From NCBI GenBank assembly GCA_942493375.1, contig OW818698.1, positions 2,914,001-2,978,000 on the forward strand: a stretch of DNA of 64,000 nucleotides, written 5' to 3'. Of the stretch, positions 43,156 to 51,841 are shown piece after piece. The stretch comes from G942493375 sp942493375. GTDB taxonomy: Bacteria > Armatimonadota > UBA5829. A program made the position numbers and the translations under genes. The notes under the pieces were generated by a model. The model made no database searches and was not told the origin of the DNA. It was given only the letters and a program-made list of their open reading frames with translations. How positions within the stretch are numbered: position 1 is the stretch's first letter; each line of letters opens with the position of its first letter.

Positions 43156-43472
43156 TGGATATTAGTCCGGTTGGAGTAAGCCTGCAGACTAGCACTGCAA
43201 AACCCAAAGAAGATAAAGAGCTGCGTAAAGCCTGCAGAGATTTTGAAGTAGTATTCAACGATATGGTTTTCAAAGCCATGCGCAAAACAGTTTCAAAAAA
43301 TGACCTTTATGGCAGCAATAAGGAAGAAGAGATGTTCAGTGATATGCTGGATACTAAAATCTCTGAACAAGCTGCCGAGACGAATCCTTCAGGCATTGGA
43401 GCGATGTTATATCGCCAATTGTCTGTAAACCTTAAGATCGGTTCTGCCGATAAGAAAGGTGATGTAAAATGA
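43155..43472 (+). CDS. flgJ: Rod-binding protein, FlgJ N-terminal domain only
   Basis: 105 residues. Matches the rod-binding half of FlgJ (ELRKACRDFEVVFNDMVFKAMRKTV, MFSDMLDTKISEQAAE) and lacks the C-terminal muramidase of enterobacterial FlgJ; single-domain versions are common outside Proteobacteria. Would cap rod assembly. Starts on the last base of the flgI stop, and its own stop overlaps the flgM start (ATGA), so the genes are translationally coupled. Cell-wall opening must come from another enzyme. Confidence 0.88.
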   Translation: MDISPVGVSLQTSTAKPKEDKELRKACRDFEVVFNDMVFKAMRKTVSKNDLYGSNKEEEMFSDMLDTKISEQAAETNPSGIGAMLYRQLSVNLKIGSADKKGDVK

Positions 43473-43762
43473 TAGAACCTTCCGGTCGTGTAGACAAAGC
43501 ACTGGGAATAGATCTGCGAAAGGTATACAAGTCCATCGCTAATGTATCTATAAAAAGCGTGGAAAATGACCAGATCAACATTTCTCAATTCTCATCTCTG
43601 GTAGAAAAAACCAGAGCACAGGCGCTGGAATTGCCAAGTATCCGAATGGACAGAGTCAGGCAAATCAAGGCTGACTTAGCAGCTGGTAAGAGTGCGCAAG
43701 CAGGGGATATAGCCTCTGCAATGATCAATAATTCATCTGAAATCAGGGAGTGCAAGGAATGA
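43469..43762 (+). CDS. flgM: Anti-sigma-28 factor FlgM
   Basis: 97 residues. The N-terminal half is polar; the C-terminal half (FSSLVEKTRAQALELPSIRMDRVRQIKADLAAG) has the helical FlgM pattern, including RMDRVRQIK...IxxG spacing, that binds sigma-28 (FliA). It blocks late flagellar transcription until the hook is finished and FlgM is exported. Overlaps flgJ by ATGA and flgN by ATGA. Confidence 0.85.
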   Translation: MIEPSGRVDKALGIDLRKVYKSIANVSIKSVENDQINISQFSSLVEKTRAQALELPSIRMDRVRQIKADLAAGKSAQAGDIASAMINNSSEIRECKE

Positions 43763-44262
43763 CCACCGGTGACACTGGACTCAACTTGCTGGATTGTTTG
43801 AAAGAGGTCTCATCACTTCTGGACGGTGCATACAAGGTTTCCCTAAAAGAGCAGGATGCCTTGGTAAAGAATGACGCCGAGCAACTTACTCTGAGTTGCA
43901 GAGCCCAGGAAGAGATACTCAGACGTATCTGCGAAGTTGATCAGAGAGCATCTGCTGTGACGGCGCAACTGGCTGAAGAGACCGGTATGGATCTCTCAGG
44001 TGCAAATGCTGATGCAGTAGCTGAAGCTGCAGGCTTCCCCTACACAAATTTGATCAGGAATGAGACCAAACTGATTGCTCAATCCGCGGAGAAAGTCCGC
44101 GAGGCCAACGAGATCAATACACAGCTTCTTCGCAATGGGCTTGATATTATAGCCTGCTGCCTGAGAACGCTGGCAACAGATATGGGACCTGGAGTATATT
44201 CCAGAAATGCCGGACTCAATGAAAGCCGGCCTTACATCCTCAGCTTGAACAGACAGGCATAA
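43759..44262 (+). CDS. flgN: FlgN-type export chaperone
   Basis: 167 residues from the ATG at 43759, which overlaps the flgM stop as ATGA and has GGGAG 8 nt upstream; the GTG three codons earlier is unlikely. Almost entirely helical with heptad-like spacing (LKEVSSLLDGAYKVSLKEQDALV, AQEEILRRICEVDQRASAV), as in FlgN. Expected to bind FlgK and FlgL, encoded immediately downstream, and deliver them to the flagellar export gate. Confidence 0.83.
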   Translation: MTTGDTGLNLLDCLKEVSSLLDGAYKVSLKEQDALVKNDAEQLTLSCRAQEEILRRICEVDQRASAVTAQLAEETGMDLSGANADAVAEAAGFPYTNLIRNETKLIAQSAEKVREANEINTQLLRNGLDIIACCLRTLATDMGPGVYSRNAGLNESRPYILSLNRQA

Positions 44263-44273
44263 CGGGTAAAACT

Positions 44274-45749
44274 ATGTCCAGTACATTCTTCGGAATCAAT
44301 GTAGCTAGAACAGGATTAGCAGCACAGAAACGAGCTATGGACGTTCTGGGTTATAACATAGCAAACGCTAATGACCCTACCTATAAACGTCAAAGGGTAG
44401 TTCAGTCTGAAGGTCAGGTTTTGGCCACATCTACTGAGGCCTCTCCGCTGGGTTCAACTCCATTTGGAACTGGAGTAGGTTCAGGTGATGTAGAACGTGT
44501 TCGCGACACTCTAATCGAACATCGGATGACTATTGCAACCCAATCTGCCAGCAACTGGTCGCTCAAATCTAACCTGACAGCACAGATAGAATCAATACTT
44601 GGAGAGCCCAGTGACACTGGACTGCAAAATGACCTGGACAATCTCTGGGATTCCTGGCAAAAAGTAGCCACCACGCCTGATTCACTTCCCATTCGCAGTG
44701 GATTGGTGGAGGATGCCCAGGCTCTCTGCCAGAGAATGCAAGACGTAGTCGGACAGTTTAAGTCAATGAAGGATGACCTAAACCTTCAGGTCCAGGATAA
44801 AGTGGACCGCATTAATGTCATTGGAGAAGAGATCGCCAATCTCAACAACCAGATAGGATCTCTTGAGTCAGGCGCTATGCCGATCAATGACTTGCAGAAC
44901 CGCAGAGATGCCCTGGTGCAGGAAATGGCCAAGCTGATAAATATCAACCAGAATGGGGACGGCAAGGAAAGCTATATGGTCTCCGTCAGTGGGACGATGC
45001 TCGTTCAGGGAACTAAATTTACCCCACTAGCCACAGCGATAGATCCAGCTACTGGGCAGAAGATTGTCACCTGGTCTGATACAGGTGCAGAAGTAGATAT
45101 TACCAACGGAGAACTTGCTGGAGTTATCGAGATACGTGACCAGACAATCCCCGATTATTTAAGTCAATTGGATAATGTTGCTGTAGGGCTTGTAGAGTAT
45201 GTAAACAATATCCATGAGCAGGGCTATGACTTGTTGGGTAACAAGGGGCAGGCGTTCTTTACTCCCAATGATCCTCCCGGAAGTATCAGTGCAGCAAACA
45301 TAAGTGTCAGTACAGCCCTGGTAGCAAACTCACAATTAGTTGCCGCGTCTGCAGAGGCTCCATTAGCCGGTCCTCCATTGACTCCGGTTGTAGGCAATGG
45401 TGAGATCGCAAAACAGATTGCTGCTCTAAAAGATACAACCATCGACCAGTTCCCACCAAAACCAAGTACAGACACATACCAGGTATTTGCTTCTCCGCTG
45501 TCCCTGGACCAGATGTATAGAAAGCTGGTTGGTGACATTGGTTCATCTGCAGCTATCGCTTCCAGGCAGGAAACAGCGCAGAAACTCAGCTATGACCAGT
45601 TCGCTCAGCAGGCACAGGCTATATCCGGTGTATCACTGGATGAGGAAATGACCAACATGGTCAAATTTCAGCAAGCCTACAATGCTTCTTCCAGAGTTCT
45701 TGGAGTTATGGACGAAATGTTATCAACACTTATTAATGCCGGACGATAA
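44274..45749 (+). CDS. flgK: Hook-associated protein 1, FlgK
   Basis: 491 residues. N-terminus SSTFFGINVARTGLAAQKRAMDV...NIANANDPTYKRQ and C-terminus FQQAYNASSRVLGVMDEMLSTLIN are the paired coiled-coil ends of flagellar axial proteins. The middle matches FlgK (DDLNLQVQDKVDRINVIGEEIANLNNQI, YVNNIHEQGYDL). Forms the hook-filament junction. 11 bp after flgN; FlgL follows after 33 bp. Shorter than enterobacterial FlgK because the variable central part is reduced. Confidence 0.95.
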   Translation: MSSTFFGINVARTGLAAQKRAMDVLGYNIANANDPTYKRQRVVQSEGQVLATSTEASPLGSTPFGTGVGSGDVERVRDTLIEHRMTIATQSASNWSLKSNLTAQIESILGEPSDTGLQNDLDNLWDSWQKVATTPDSLPIRSGLVEDAQALCQRMQDVVGQFKSMKDDLNLQVQDKVDRINVIGEEIANLNNQIGSLESGAMPINDLQNRRDALVQEMAKLININQNGDGKESYMVSVSGTMLVQGTKFTPLATAIDPATGQKIVTWSDTGAEVDITNGELAGVIEIRDQTIPDYLSQLDNVAVGLVEYVNNIHEQGYDLLGNKGQAFFTPNDPPGSISAANISVSTALVANSQLVAASAEAPLAGPPLTPVVGNGEIAKQIAALKDTTIDQFPPKPSTDTYQVFASPLSLDQMYRKLVGDIGSSAAIASRQETAQKLSYDQFAQQAQAISGVSLDEEMTNMVKFQQAYNASSRVLGVMDEMLSTLINAGR

Positions 45750-45782
45750 ACAGGCCGATAGATAACATGAGGATCTTAGAAA

Positions 45783-46715
45783 ATGAGAACATCACTTAGT
45801 CAACAAACACAAAGCGCCTTAATGTATATTAATTCTTCCGGCAATCGCCTGGCTGAAGCTCAGCTGAGGGCTGTCACCGGCAAAAGGATTAATAGGAGCT
45901 CCGATGATGTTCCCGGCACCAACAGCGCAATGTCACTGCGTTCATCAATTAAGAGTCTGGACCAGTATGCTAATAATGTTACTGTAAGCAGCCCACTGCT
46001 CTCCAGCACAATGAATGCAGCTAATGAGATGACAAAACTTACCCGAAGCGTGAGAGACATCGCAGTTGCCGCTGCAAACGAGGACTATACTGGAACTACC
46101 CGGCAGTCCTATCTGAACCAGCTGGACAACCTGATGAACCAGATGGTGGACATAGCTAAAACCAAACATAATGATCAGTTTATTTTCAGTGGAACCGCCT
46201 CAGCAACAGTTCCCATTGCCGATAATCCAAATAAAGATCCTGATACCGGATTGCCTCCCTATATTTATCAGGGAAGCACTACTCAAAGAAATGTAAAGGT
46301 TTTGGCATGGGTATCACTACCAGTCAATGTAGCCGGTAATGATATGTTCGGCTTTGGCGCTGCAAACACAAACGATGGTTCGGATGTGTTCAGCATGATC
46401 ACCAAGCTTAAGAACTCCATCGAAAGTGGGGATGCCGATGCTATAAGTGGTGAACTCTCCAATATAGATAAAAATTATGATAACATACTAACGTGGAGCG
46501 CCAGATTGGGTTCATGGAGTGCACGAATGGAAGGCGCTACTACAACACTGGAAGACACGAAAGTGCGCTTACAGGAAATGCTCTCAGACACAGAAGATAT
46601 CGATCTGACAACAGCAGTTGTGGAACTTAAAACTCAAGAGAATGTATATCAGACCGCTGTCTCAGTCACACAAAGAATACTTCAGATGTCACTTGCTTCT
46701 CAGAGTTCAGGATAA
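45783..46715 (+). CDS. flgL: Hook-associated protein 3, FlgL
   Basis: 310 residues with flagellin-type N-terminus (SGNRLAEAQLRAVTGKRINRSSDDVPGTNSAM) and C-terminus (VVELKTQENVYQTAVSVTQRILQMSL). The segment NDQFIFSGTAS is typical of FlgL and argues against this being the filament flagellin itself. Second junction protein between hook and filament. Position after flgK supports the call. Confidence 0.93.
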   Translation: MRTSLSQQTQSALMYINSSGNRLAEAQLRAVTGKRINRSSDDVPGTNSAMSLRSSIKSLDQYANNVTVSSPLLSSTMNAANEMTKLTRSVRDIAVAAANEDYTGTTRQSYLNQLDNLMNQMVDIAKTKHNDQFIFSGTASATVPIADNPNKDPDTGLPPYIYQGSTTQRNVKVLAWVSLPVNVAGNDMFGFGAANTNDGSDVFSMITKLKNSIESGDADAISGELSNIDKNYDNILTWSARLGSWSARMEGATTTLEDTKVRLQEMLSDTEDIDLTTAVVELKTQENVYQTAVSVTQRILQMSLASQSSG

Positions 46716-46796
46716 TATACAAAAAAACGTTCAATAATTTCAGTTTCGCCATATGCTGCAAGAGCTTTGCAGCCGATAACTGAATTGGAGGCACTA

Positions 46797-47282
46797 ATGG
46801 AAGTCCAGACAACTAGATTTGGGACTATGCAGGTCCCCGATGACACCATAATAACAATGGTGCGAGGAATGTTCGGTTTCGAACAGTATACTCGGTTCTG
46901 TATGGTACATCACAGACCCGACACCAGTTTCTGGTGGATGCAGTGTGTAGATGAACCTGCCCTTGCATTTGTGGTGGCTGATCCAGCTCAAATGTTTACT
47001 GATTACGAGTTCGACATACCGGATTCCGAAGTCGAAAAACTCAAGCTCCAAACCGAGAGCGATGCACTTGTAATGGTAATACTCACAGTTGGAACGGGTG
47101 GCAAGGAAATAACGGCCAATCTGGCTGCTCCAATGGTTGTAAATATGAATGAGATGCTGGCTTTGCAGTTGATTCTGCAGGACAGCAGATATCAGGTAAG
47201 ACAACCGCTGGTTCAATCAACTCCTCAGCAGGCAACCCAGCCAGCCGAAAACAGTGAACAGGAATTATTAAAAGTAGCGTAA
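46797..47282 (+). CDS. fliW: Flagellar assembly factor FliW
   Basis: 161 residues from the ATG at 46797, with TGGAGG 5-6 nt upstream; ten codons of in-frame upstream sequence are not needed. FliW core: MVRGMFGFEQYTRFCMV, FWWMQCVDEPALAFVV and ANLAAPMVVNMNEMLALQLIL. FliW binds CsrA and, in other bacteria, flagellin, forming a partner switch that ties flagellin translation to assembly. csrA follows after 87 bp. The C-terminal 30 residues are Gln/Glu-rich and probably disordered. Confidence 0.94.
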   Translation: MEVQTTRFGTMQVPDDTIITMVRGMFGFEQYTRFCMVHHRPDTSFWWMQCVDEPALAFVVADPAQMFTDYEFDIPDSEVEKLKLQTESDALVMVILTVGTGGKEITANLAAPMVVNMNEMLALQLILQDSRYQVRQPLVQSTPQQATQPAENSEQELLKVA

Positions 47283-47369
47283 GGCTACAATACAACTCAG
47301 TGTATTTGAATACAGCAGTAGTAAAACCTGCATACAAATACATCGGACGAGTGAAAGGATGCACTCATC

Positions 47370-47603
47370 ATGCTTGTTCTGGCGCGTAAGACCGGACAGT
47401 CAATAGTAATTAACGATGATATCGAACTGCTTGTAATTGAAGTGCGGGGTGATCAGGTACGTCTTGGCATTAATGCTCCCAAAAACGTACCTGTCCACCG
47501 CAAGGAATTACTTGAGCAGATCAGGGCCGAAAATGTGAAAGCCGCAACAGAGGCTTCAGTAGACGATATAGCGAAGATCTTGAACCAGATACCAAAAGTA
47601 TAG
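47370..47603 (+). CDS. csrA: Translational regulator CsrA
   Basis: 77 residues. MLVLARKTGQSIVI with L4 and R44 (in VPVHRKE), both needed for binding GGA-containing RNA hairpins, plus GDQVRLGINAPK. CsrA represses target translation; FliW encoded just upstream antagonises it. The C-terminal extension (AATEASVDDIAKILNQ) is of the length seen in FliW-linked CsrA proteins. Start has AAGGATG about 10 nt upstream. Last gene of the flagellar block. Confidence 0.97.
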   Translation: MLVLARKTGQSIVINDDIELLVIEVRGDQVRLGINAPKNVPVHRKELLEQIRAENVKAATEASVDDIAKILNQIPKV

Positions 47604-47687
47604 AGTGAACCGACGTTCTGATACCGAAGCAAGGAAGCGCCGTTGCATCTCGATGCGACCGGAATACGAACAAGGAAGTCGAAGAAC

Positions 47688-48785
47688 ATGGATTTTTACC
47701 ATACGAGCGTCTCTGATGACGCAATTACAAATGCAATAGAATGCCTCCAATCTACATTTCTTAGTGAAGGCAAAAGGGTTAAAGAGTTTGAAGACAGACT
47801 CTCTGACACTCTGGGCCTCTGTAATCCCGTTGCGGTAAATAGTGGTACCTCAGCCCTGCATCTGGGTCTGGCACTTGCTGGAATTGGCCCCGGAGATGAA
47901 GTCATACTGCCTCCACAGACATTCATCGCTACCGGTATGGCCATACTAATGCAGGGAGCTGTCCCGATCTTTGCAGACATCCAACCCGAAACCGGTAATA
48001 TTTGTCCCAAGTCTATTCAGGAAAAGCTCACCAACAAGACAAAGGCAATAATGCCCGTTCACTGGGGTGGATACCCGTGTGATATGGACGCAATAGGTCA
48101 TATTGCACTCACAAACAAACTTGCAGTGATTGAGGATGCAGCCCATGCTCTTGGCGCAACCTATAAAGGCCAGTGTATCGGAGCCATCTCCCGTTTCACA
48201 GCCCTTTCATTCCAGGCAATCAAGCATCTAACTACAGGAGATGGTGGAGCTGTATGTTGTCTATATCCCGAAGATGCACAACACGCAAAAACCCTCAGGT
48301 GGTTCGGTATCGACCGGGCAAACAGCGTACCTTCCATACTAGGCGAACGCGAATATGATGCGACTGAACTTGGTTTCAAATACCACATGAATGACCTTGC
48401 TGCTGCAGTTGGTATCGGTAATTTGAAGTATTTCCCTGCAAACCTTGCCAAGTTACGCTCTATTGCACAACGTTACAGGACAGAACTTGCCAGTGTCCCC
48501 GGTCTGCAGTTGTTGGAATCCAATCCTGACCGTGAGAGCGCTTGCTGGTTGTTCACCGTCCTGGTTGATCGCAGAGTTGAGTTCATCGAAAGACTGAAAT
48601 CTTTCGGCATACCAACATCAGTCGTGCATTTGAGGATTGACAGTAACAGTGTGTTCGGGGGGCTTACTCCCAACCTGCCGGGCATGGAATACTTTAATGA
48701 CCGCCAAGTAGCCATACCTATGCACGCAGGGCTTACAGATGAGGATGTCTCCCTTGTTATCGAATCAGTGAAAGGTGGTTGGTAA
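47688..48785 (+). CDS. DegT/DnrJ/EryC1 family sugar aminotransferase
   Basis: 365 residues from the ATG at 47688 with AAGGAAG 9 nt upstream. PLP enzyme fold: VNSGTSALHLGLALAGIGPGDEVILPP, VHWGGYPCDMDAI, IEDAAHALGA, and the Schiff-base lysine K179 in FQAIKHLTTGDGG. Transfers an amino group to a keto sugar bound to a nucleotide, giving amino sugars such as those used in O-antigen and flagellin glycans. First gene after csrA; the next genes (epimerases, acetyltransferase, glycosyltransferases) support a glycan pathway. Confidence 0.92.
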   Translation: MDFYHTSVSDDAITNAIECLQSTFLSEGKRVKEFEDRLSDTLGLCNPVAVNSGTSALHLGLALAGIGPGDEVILPPQTFIATGMAILMQGAVPIFADIQPETGNICPKSIQEKLTNKTKAIMPVHWGGYPCDMDAIGHIALTNKLAVIEDAAHALGATYKGQCIGAISRFTALSFQAIKHLTTGDGGAVCCLYPEDAQHAKTLRWFGIDRANSVPSILGEREYDATELGFKYHMNDLAAAVGIGNLKYFPANLAKLRSIAQRYRTELASVPGLQLLESNPDRESACWLFTVLVDRRVEFIERLKSFGIPTSVVHLRIDSNSVFGGLTPNLPGMEYFNDRQVAIPMHAGLTDEDVSLVIESVKGGW

Positions 48786-48789
48786 CTGT

Positions 48790-49726
48790 ATGAAAGTGTT
48801 GATTGTCGGTGGACACGGTTTTGTCGGTCGCAGGACTGCTGCGAAATTGAATGAGCCCGGTATTGAACTGGTTATCCGCTCCAGAAGAGATGGACTCGAC
48901 CTTACAGATCTGGACTGTGCTAAAGAACAACTGGCTCAAATCAAACCGGATGCCATTATCAACTGCGCAGCTCATGTCGGCAGCTTGCATTATGTCAGTA
49001 AATTTGCAGCTGATGTGTTCGGCGATAACGTTAAGCATGGCTCTGAATCTATACAAGGCTGTGCATGATGTCTGTCCCGATACCCGCATAATTAATCCAC
49101 TGTCAAACTGCTCTTATCCCGGTGATGCCGATGTGCAGACAGAAGACGAATGGTGGAACGGCGAAGTACACAAGTCAGTATGCTCATATGGAAATGCCAA
49201 GAGGTTCATTTACGTCACCTCACAGTGCTATGCCCTGCAATATGGACAAAAAACCGTCAACATACTGGTGCCCAATACATTTGGCCCGGGTGATTATACC
49301 GATCCCAACCGCACTCATGCACTCAATGGAATGATAATCCGAATGCTGCAAGCTCACAAGCAAGGTCAGCCGGAATTCGAGATATGGGGGACCGGGGCGC
49401 CTGTAAGAGAATGGGGATACATTGACGATGTCGCTGAAATCCTCAAACTTGGCCTGACTGTAGAACAGGATCTAATCTATCCGGTTAATATGGCCCAAAA
49501 CCATGGCTATTCCATTAAGGAATCTGCAGAAAAGATAGCTGAGGCAATCGGATACAACGGTAAGTTGATATTCAACGCCAACTATCAAGATGGGGCACCC
49601 AGAAAAGTCCTGGATGACAAAAGATTCAGAGTGTTGTTCCCTGATTTTAAATTCACTGACCACACAGAAGGTATATATAACACTGTCCGTTATTACGAGA
49701 CAGTTCTCGAGGGAGAAATATTATGA
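48790..49726 (+). CDS. NAD-dependent sugar epimerase/GDP-fucose-synthase-like, apparent +1 frameshift
   Basis: The protein begins MKVLIVGGHGFVGRR at 48790 in one frame and runs to about FAADVFGDNV near 49031. The next expected residues (SMALNLYKAVHDV) continue one base later in the adjacent frame to a stop at 49726. One surplus base near GTTAAGC at 49030-49036 explains it. Both halves fit one enzyme: Rossmann motif, NCAAHVGSLHY, then SNCSYPGD, and YGNAK as the catalytic Y-x3-K. NAD(P)-dependent epimerase/reductase of a nucleotide sugar, GDP-L-fucose-synthase-like. The break may be a sequencing error, decay, or programmed shift. Its stop overlaps the next start (ATGA). Confidence 0.75.
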
Positions 49727-50649
49727 AAGTATTAGTTACCGGCGGAGCCGGATATGTCGGATGCGCACTCGTACCTATGCTTTTGGAAAAAGGCTATGAA
49801 GTAAAAGTGCTGGATAACCTGATGTTTGGTGGAGATCAGCTTCTTCCGTTTTTCCGCGAACCCAAATTTGAGTTCATCAAAGGTGATGTCCGCAATCCCT
49901 GGGACGTAAAGCAAGCGGTTCAAGGTTGCGATGCGGTTATACATCTGGCTGCTATAGTCGGATATCCCGCATGCAGGCAGGATCCAGAACTGGCAGAAGC
50001 TGTAAACCTGGATGGGACAAACAACCTGGCATTGGCTCTATCTAAAGAGCAGACCATTATGTTCGCCTCAACCGGCAGCAACTATGGCGCTGTGGAGGAT
50101 ATCTGTACCGAGGATACCCCACTCCATCCACTTAGTCTATATGGACAGACCAAGACTAAAGCTGAAAAAATTCTTTTAGACAACTGTTCCGCCATAGTCT
50201 ACAGGTTTGCAACTGCATTCGGAGTATCTCCAAGGCTCAGGTTGGACCTGCTTATAAACGATTTTACGTTCAAAGCTCTCTCCCAGGAGTACCTGGTAGT
50301 ATATGAAAGGCACTTCATGCGGACATTCATCCATGTCCATGACATGGCTAGAGCTTTCTGTTTTGGGCTGGAAAATCCGGATAAAATGACCGGACAGGTT
50401 TATAATGTTGGTTCTGAGGATATGAACTTGAGCAAGGAACGAATCTGCGAGTGTATTAAGCAGTATGTTAAATGCTATGTTCATTATGCAGATGTCGGAG
50501 AAGACGCTGATAAACGCAACTATGTCGTCAGCTATAAAAAGCTAAATGACCTGGGATACAAAACAAGCATAGACATCGACACCGGAATTCGGGAATTGGT
50601 CCGTGCTTTGAAAGTTGTATCGTTCAAGACTCCTTACTCTAACGTATAA
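49723..50649 (+). CDS. NAD-dependent nucleotide-sugar epimerase/dehydratase
   Basis: 308 residues. Extended SDR: VTGGAGYVGCALVPMLLEKGYEV, GDVRNPWDVKQA, HLAAIVGYPACRQDP, FASTGSNYG and Y-x3-K in YGQTKTKAE. Substrate domain with YERHFMRTFIHVHDMARAF. Converts one nucleotide-sugar into another by epimerisation or dehydration. Starts four bases before the end of the frameshifted epimerase gene. Two extended-SDR genes in tandem suggest a multi-step sugar pathway. Confidence 0.9.
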   Translation: MKVLVTGGAGYVGCALVPMLLEKGYEVKVLDNLMFGGDQLLPFFREPKFEFIKGDVRNPWDVKQAVQGCDAVIHLAAIVGYPACRQDPELAEAVNLDGTNNLALALSKEQTIMFASTGSNYGAVEDICTEDTPLHPLSLYGQTKTKAEKILLDNCSAIVYRFATAFGVSPRLRLDLLINDFTFKALSQEYLVVYERHFMRTFIHVHDMARAFCFGLENPDKMTGQVYNVGSEDMNLSKERICECIKQYVKCYVHYADVGEDADKRNYVVSYKKLNDLGYKTSIDIDTGIRELVRALKVVSFKTPYSNV

Positions 50650-50667
50650 ACGACACAGGTAGAAACG

Positions 50668-51642
50668 ATGACGGACGAAGAGGTCTTTGTTTTTCGCAAA
50701 GCCGATTCAAGTGAAGAGGACTGTGCACGCTTCTGTGCATTGTTCAACTCACTCTATGGCAGGAAGGTGGACTCGAACTACTACCGATGGCAGTTTTTCG
50801 AGACCCCCTTCCCGTCCGTGCTGTCATTTGCCTTTGACATAGAAGGCGGGTTCGCAGGCTGTTACGGGTTCCAGGCTATCCCTACAGACTCCGGCGTTTC
50901 CGTCGCAAGAGCCTTGGACATAATGATCGCTCCGGAATACCAGGGAAAAGGGCTGTTCCGTAAACTTGCTGCTTTTGCCGAAAACTGTGCAAGAGAGTTC
51001 TCACCAGTAGCTCTGATAGTAATCGCGAACAATAAGGCTGAACCTGCACACACGTACGGCCTGGGATGGAAACTGACTACTACATTCAAGACATACACAG
51101 CTCCTGCCATTGCATATCCAGGTCATCCCACAAATGCAAGAATAATTCCCTTTGATGATTGGATGCTGGCACAGGAAGTATTAAATTCCCGGACCAAACG
51201 CAAGAAACCACTTACCTCTATTACCAGAAATGCCGATTACCTTAATTGGAGATTCACACGCTGTCCCTGGTATAGCTATGAACAGTTCGCATACATGCAG
51301 AATGATTTAGTACGTGGATATGTAGTTACTAAACGATTCACCGATCCGGTTACGGGCAGGATATTCGGAGACATCGTAGACATAGCGTGGGACGAACGAG
51401 ATGATGATCCTGCAAGAGAACTGTTGCGCTATGCACTGGGACATTTTCAGGAGCAAGGTATAGACAGTGCAGCTGCATGGCTTCAAACCAATACCGATCT
51501 GGATAGAATCGGAGCTGGCGCCGGGTTCGTACCTACAGCCCACGAAAGATATTTTTGCTGTAAAGCCCTGGATACGAAATGGACAAAGTTGGAAGAAAAC
51601 ACCAGTTGGTACCTGACAATGGCGGACTCAGAAGTATACTAA
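50668..51642 (+). CDS. GNAT-family N-acetyltransferase-like protein
   Basis: 324 residues, longer than a single GNAT domain. The N-terminal half has the GNAT core (ALDIMIAPEYQGKGLFRKLAAFAE, acetyl-CoA loop Q-x-x-G-K/G-L) and an NNKAEPAHTYGLGWK segment. The C-terminal half repeats a GNAT-like region (DPARELLRYALGHFQEQGI) without a clear CoA loop. Likely N-acetylates an amino sugar made by the aminotransferase upstream. The TAA stop coincides with the left end of palindromic copy F. Confidence 0.8.
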   Translation: MTDEEVFVFRKADSSEEDCARFCALFNSLYGRKVDSNYYRWQFFETPFPSVLSFAFDIEGGFAGCYGFQAIPTDSGVSVARALDIMIAPEYQGKGLFRKLAAFAENCAREFSPVALIVIANNKAEPAHTYGLGWKLTTTFKTYTAPAIAYPGHPTNARIIPFDDWMLAQEVLNSRTKRKKPLTSITRNADYLNWRFTRCPWYSYEQFAYMQNDLVRGYVVTKRFTDPVTGRIFGDIVDIAWDERDDDPARELLRYALGHFQEQGIDSAAAWLQTNTDLDRIGAGAGFVPTAHERYFCCKALDTKWTKLEENTSWYLTMADSEVY

Positions 51643-51719
51643 CATGCATTATTCACCAAGCTTCGCTTTTGTCCGGCAGTAGGGACAAAGGCTGAGTTGA
51701 TCATGAATAATGCAGGCTA
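51640..51719 (+). repeat. Palindromic element copy F
   Basis: Left end TAACATGCATTATTCACCAAGC, right end TCATGAATAATGCAGGCTA. The CTTTTGTCC/GGGACAAAG hairpin is present and the second hairpin absent. Its first three bases are the stop codon of the acetyltransferase gene. No gene lies between it and 51841. Confidence 0.88.
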
Positions 51720-51841
51720 AACTGTAATTTTCTAAATACCTCCACTATTTCCCCTATATAGCCTAAAGACAATTCCGTACATGCCGATAATATTAACATA
51801 GAATATTTTAATTTTTTCAGTTCGGCTCTGGAGAACACGGC

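Noticed and set aside
45783..46715. Filament flagellin instead of FlgL
   Set aside because: The FIFSGT segment, length of 310 residues and position directly after flgK fit FlgL better.
46772..46779. Exact GCCGATAA, the sigma-28 -10 octamer, just before fliW
   Set aside because: No TAAA at the required 15-nt spacing upstream; such an octamer is expected about twice by chance in this length counting both strands.
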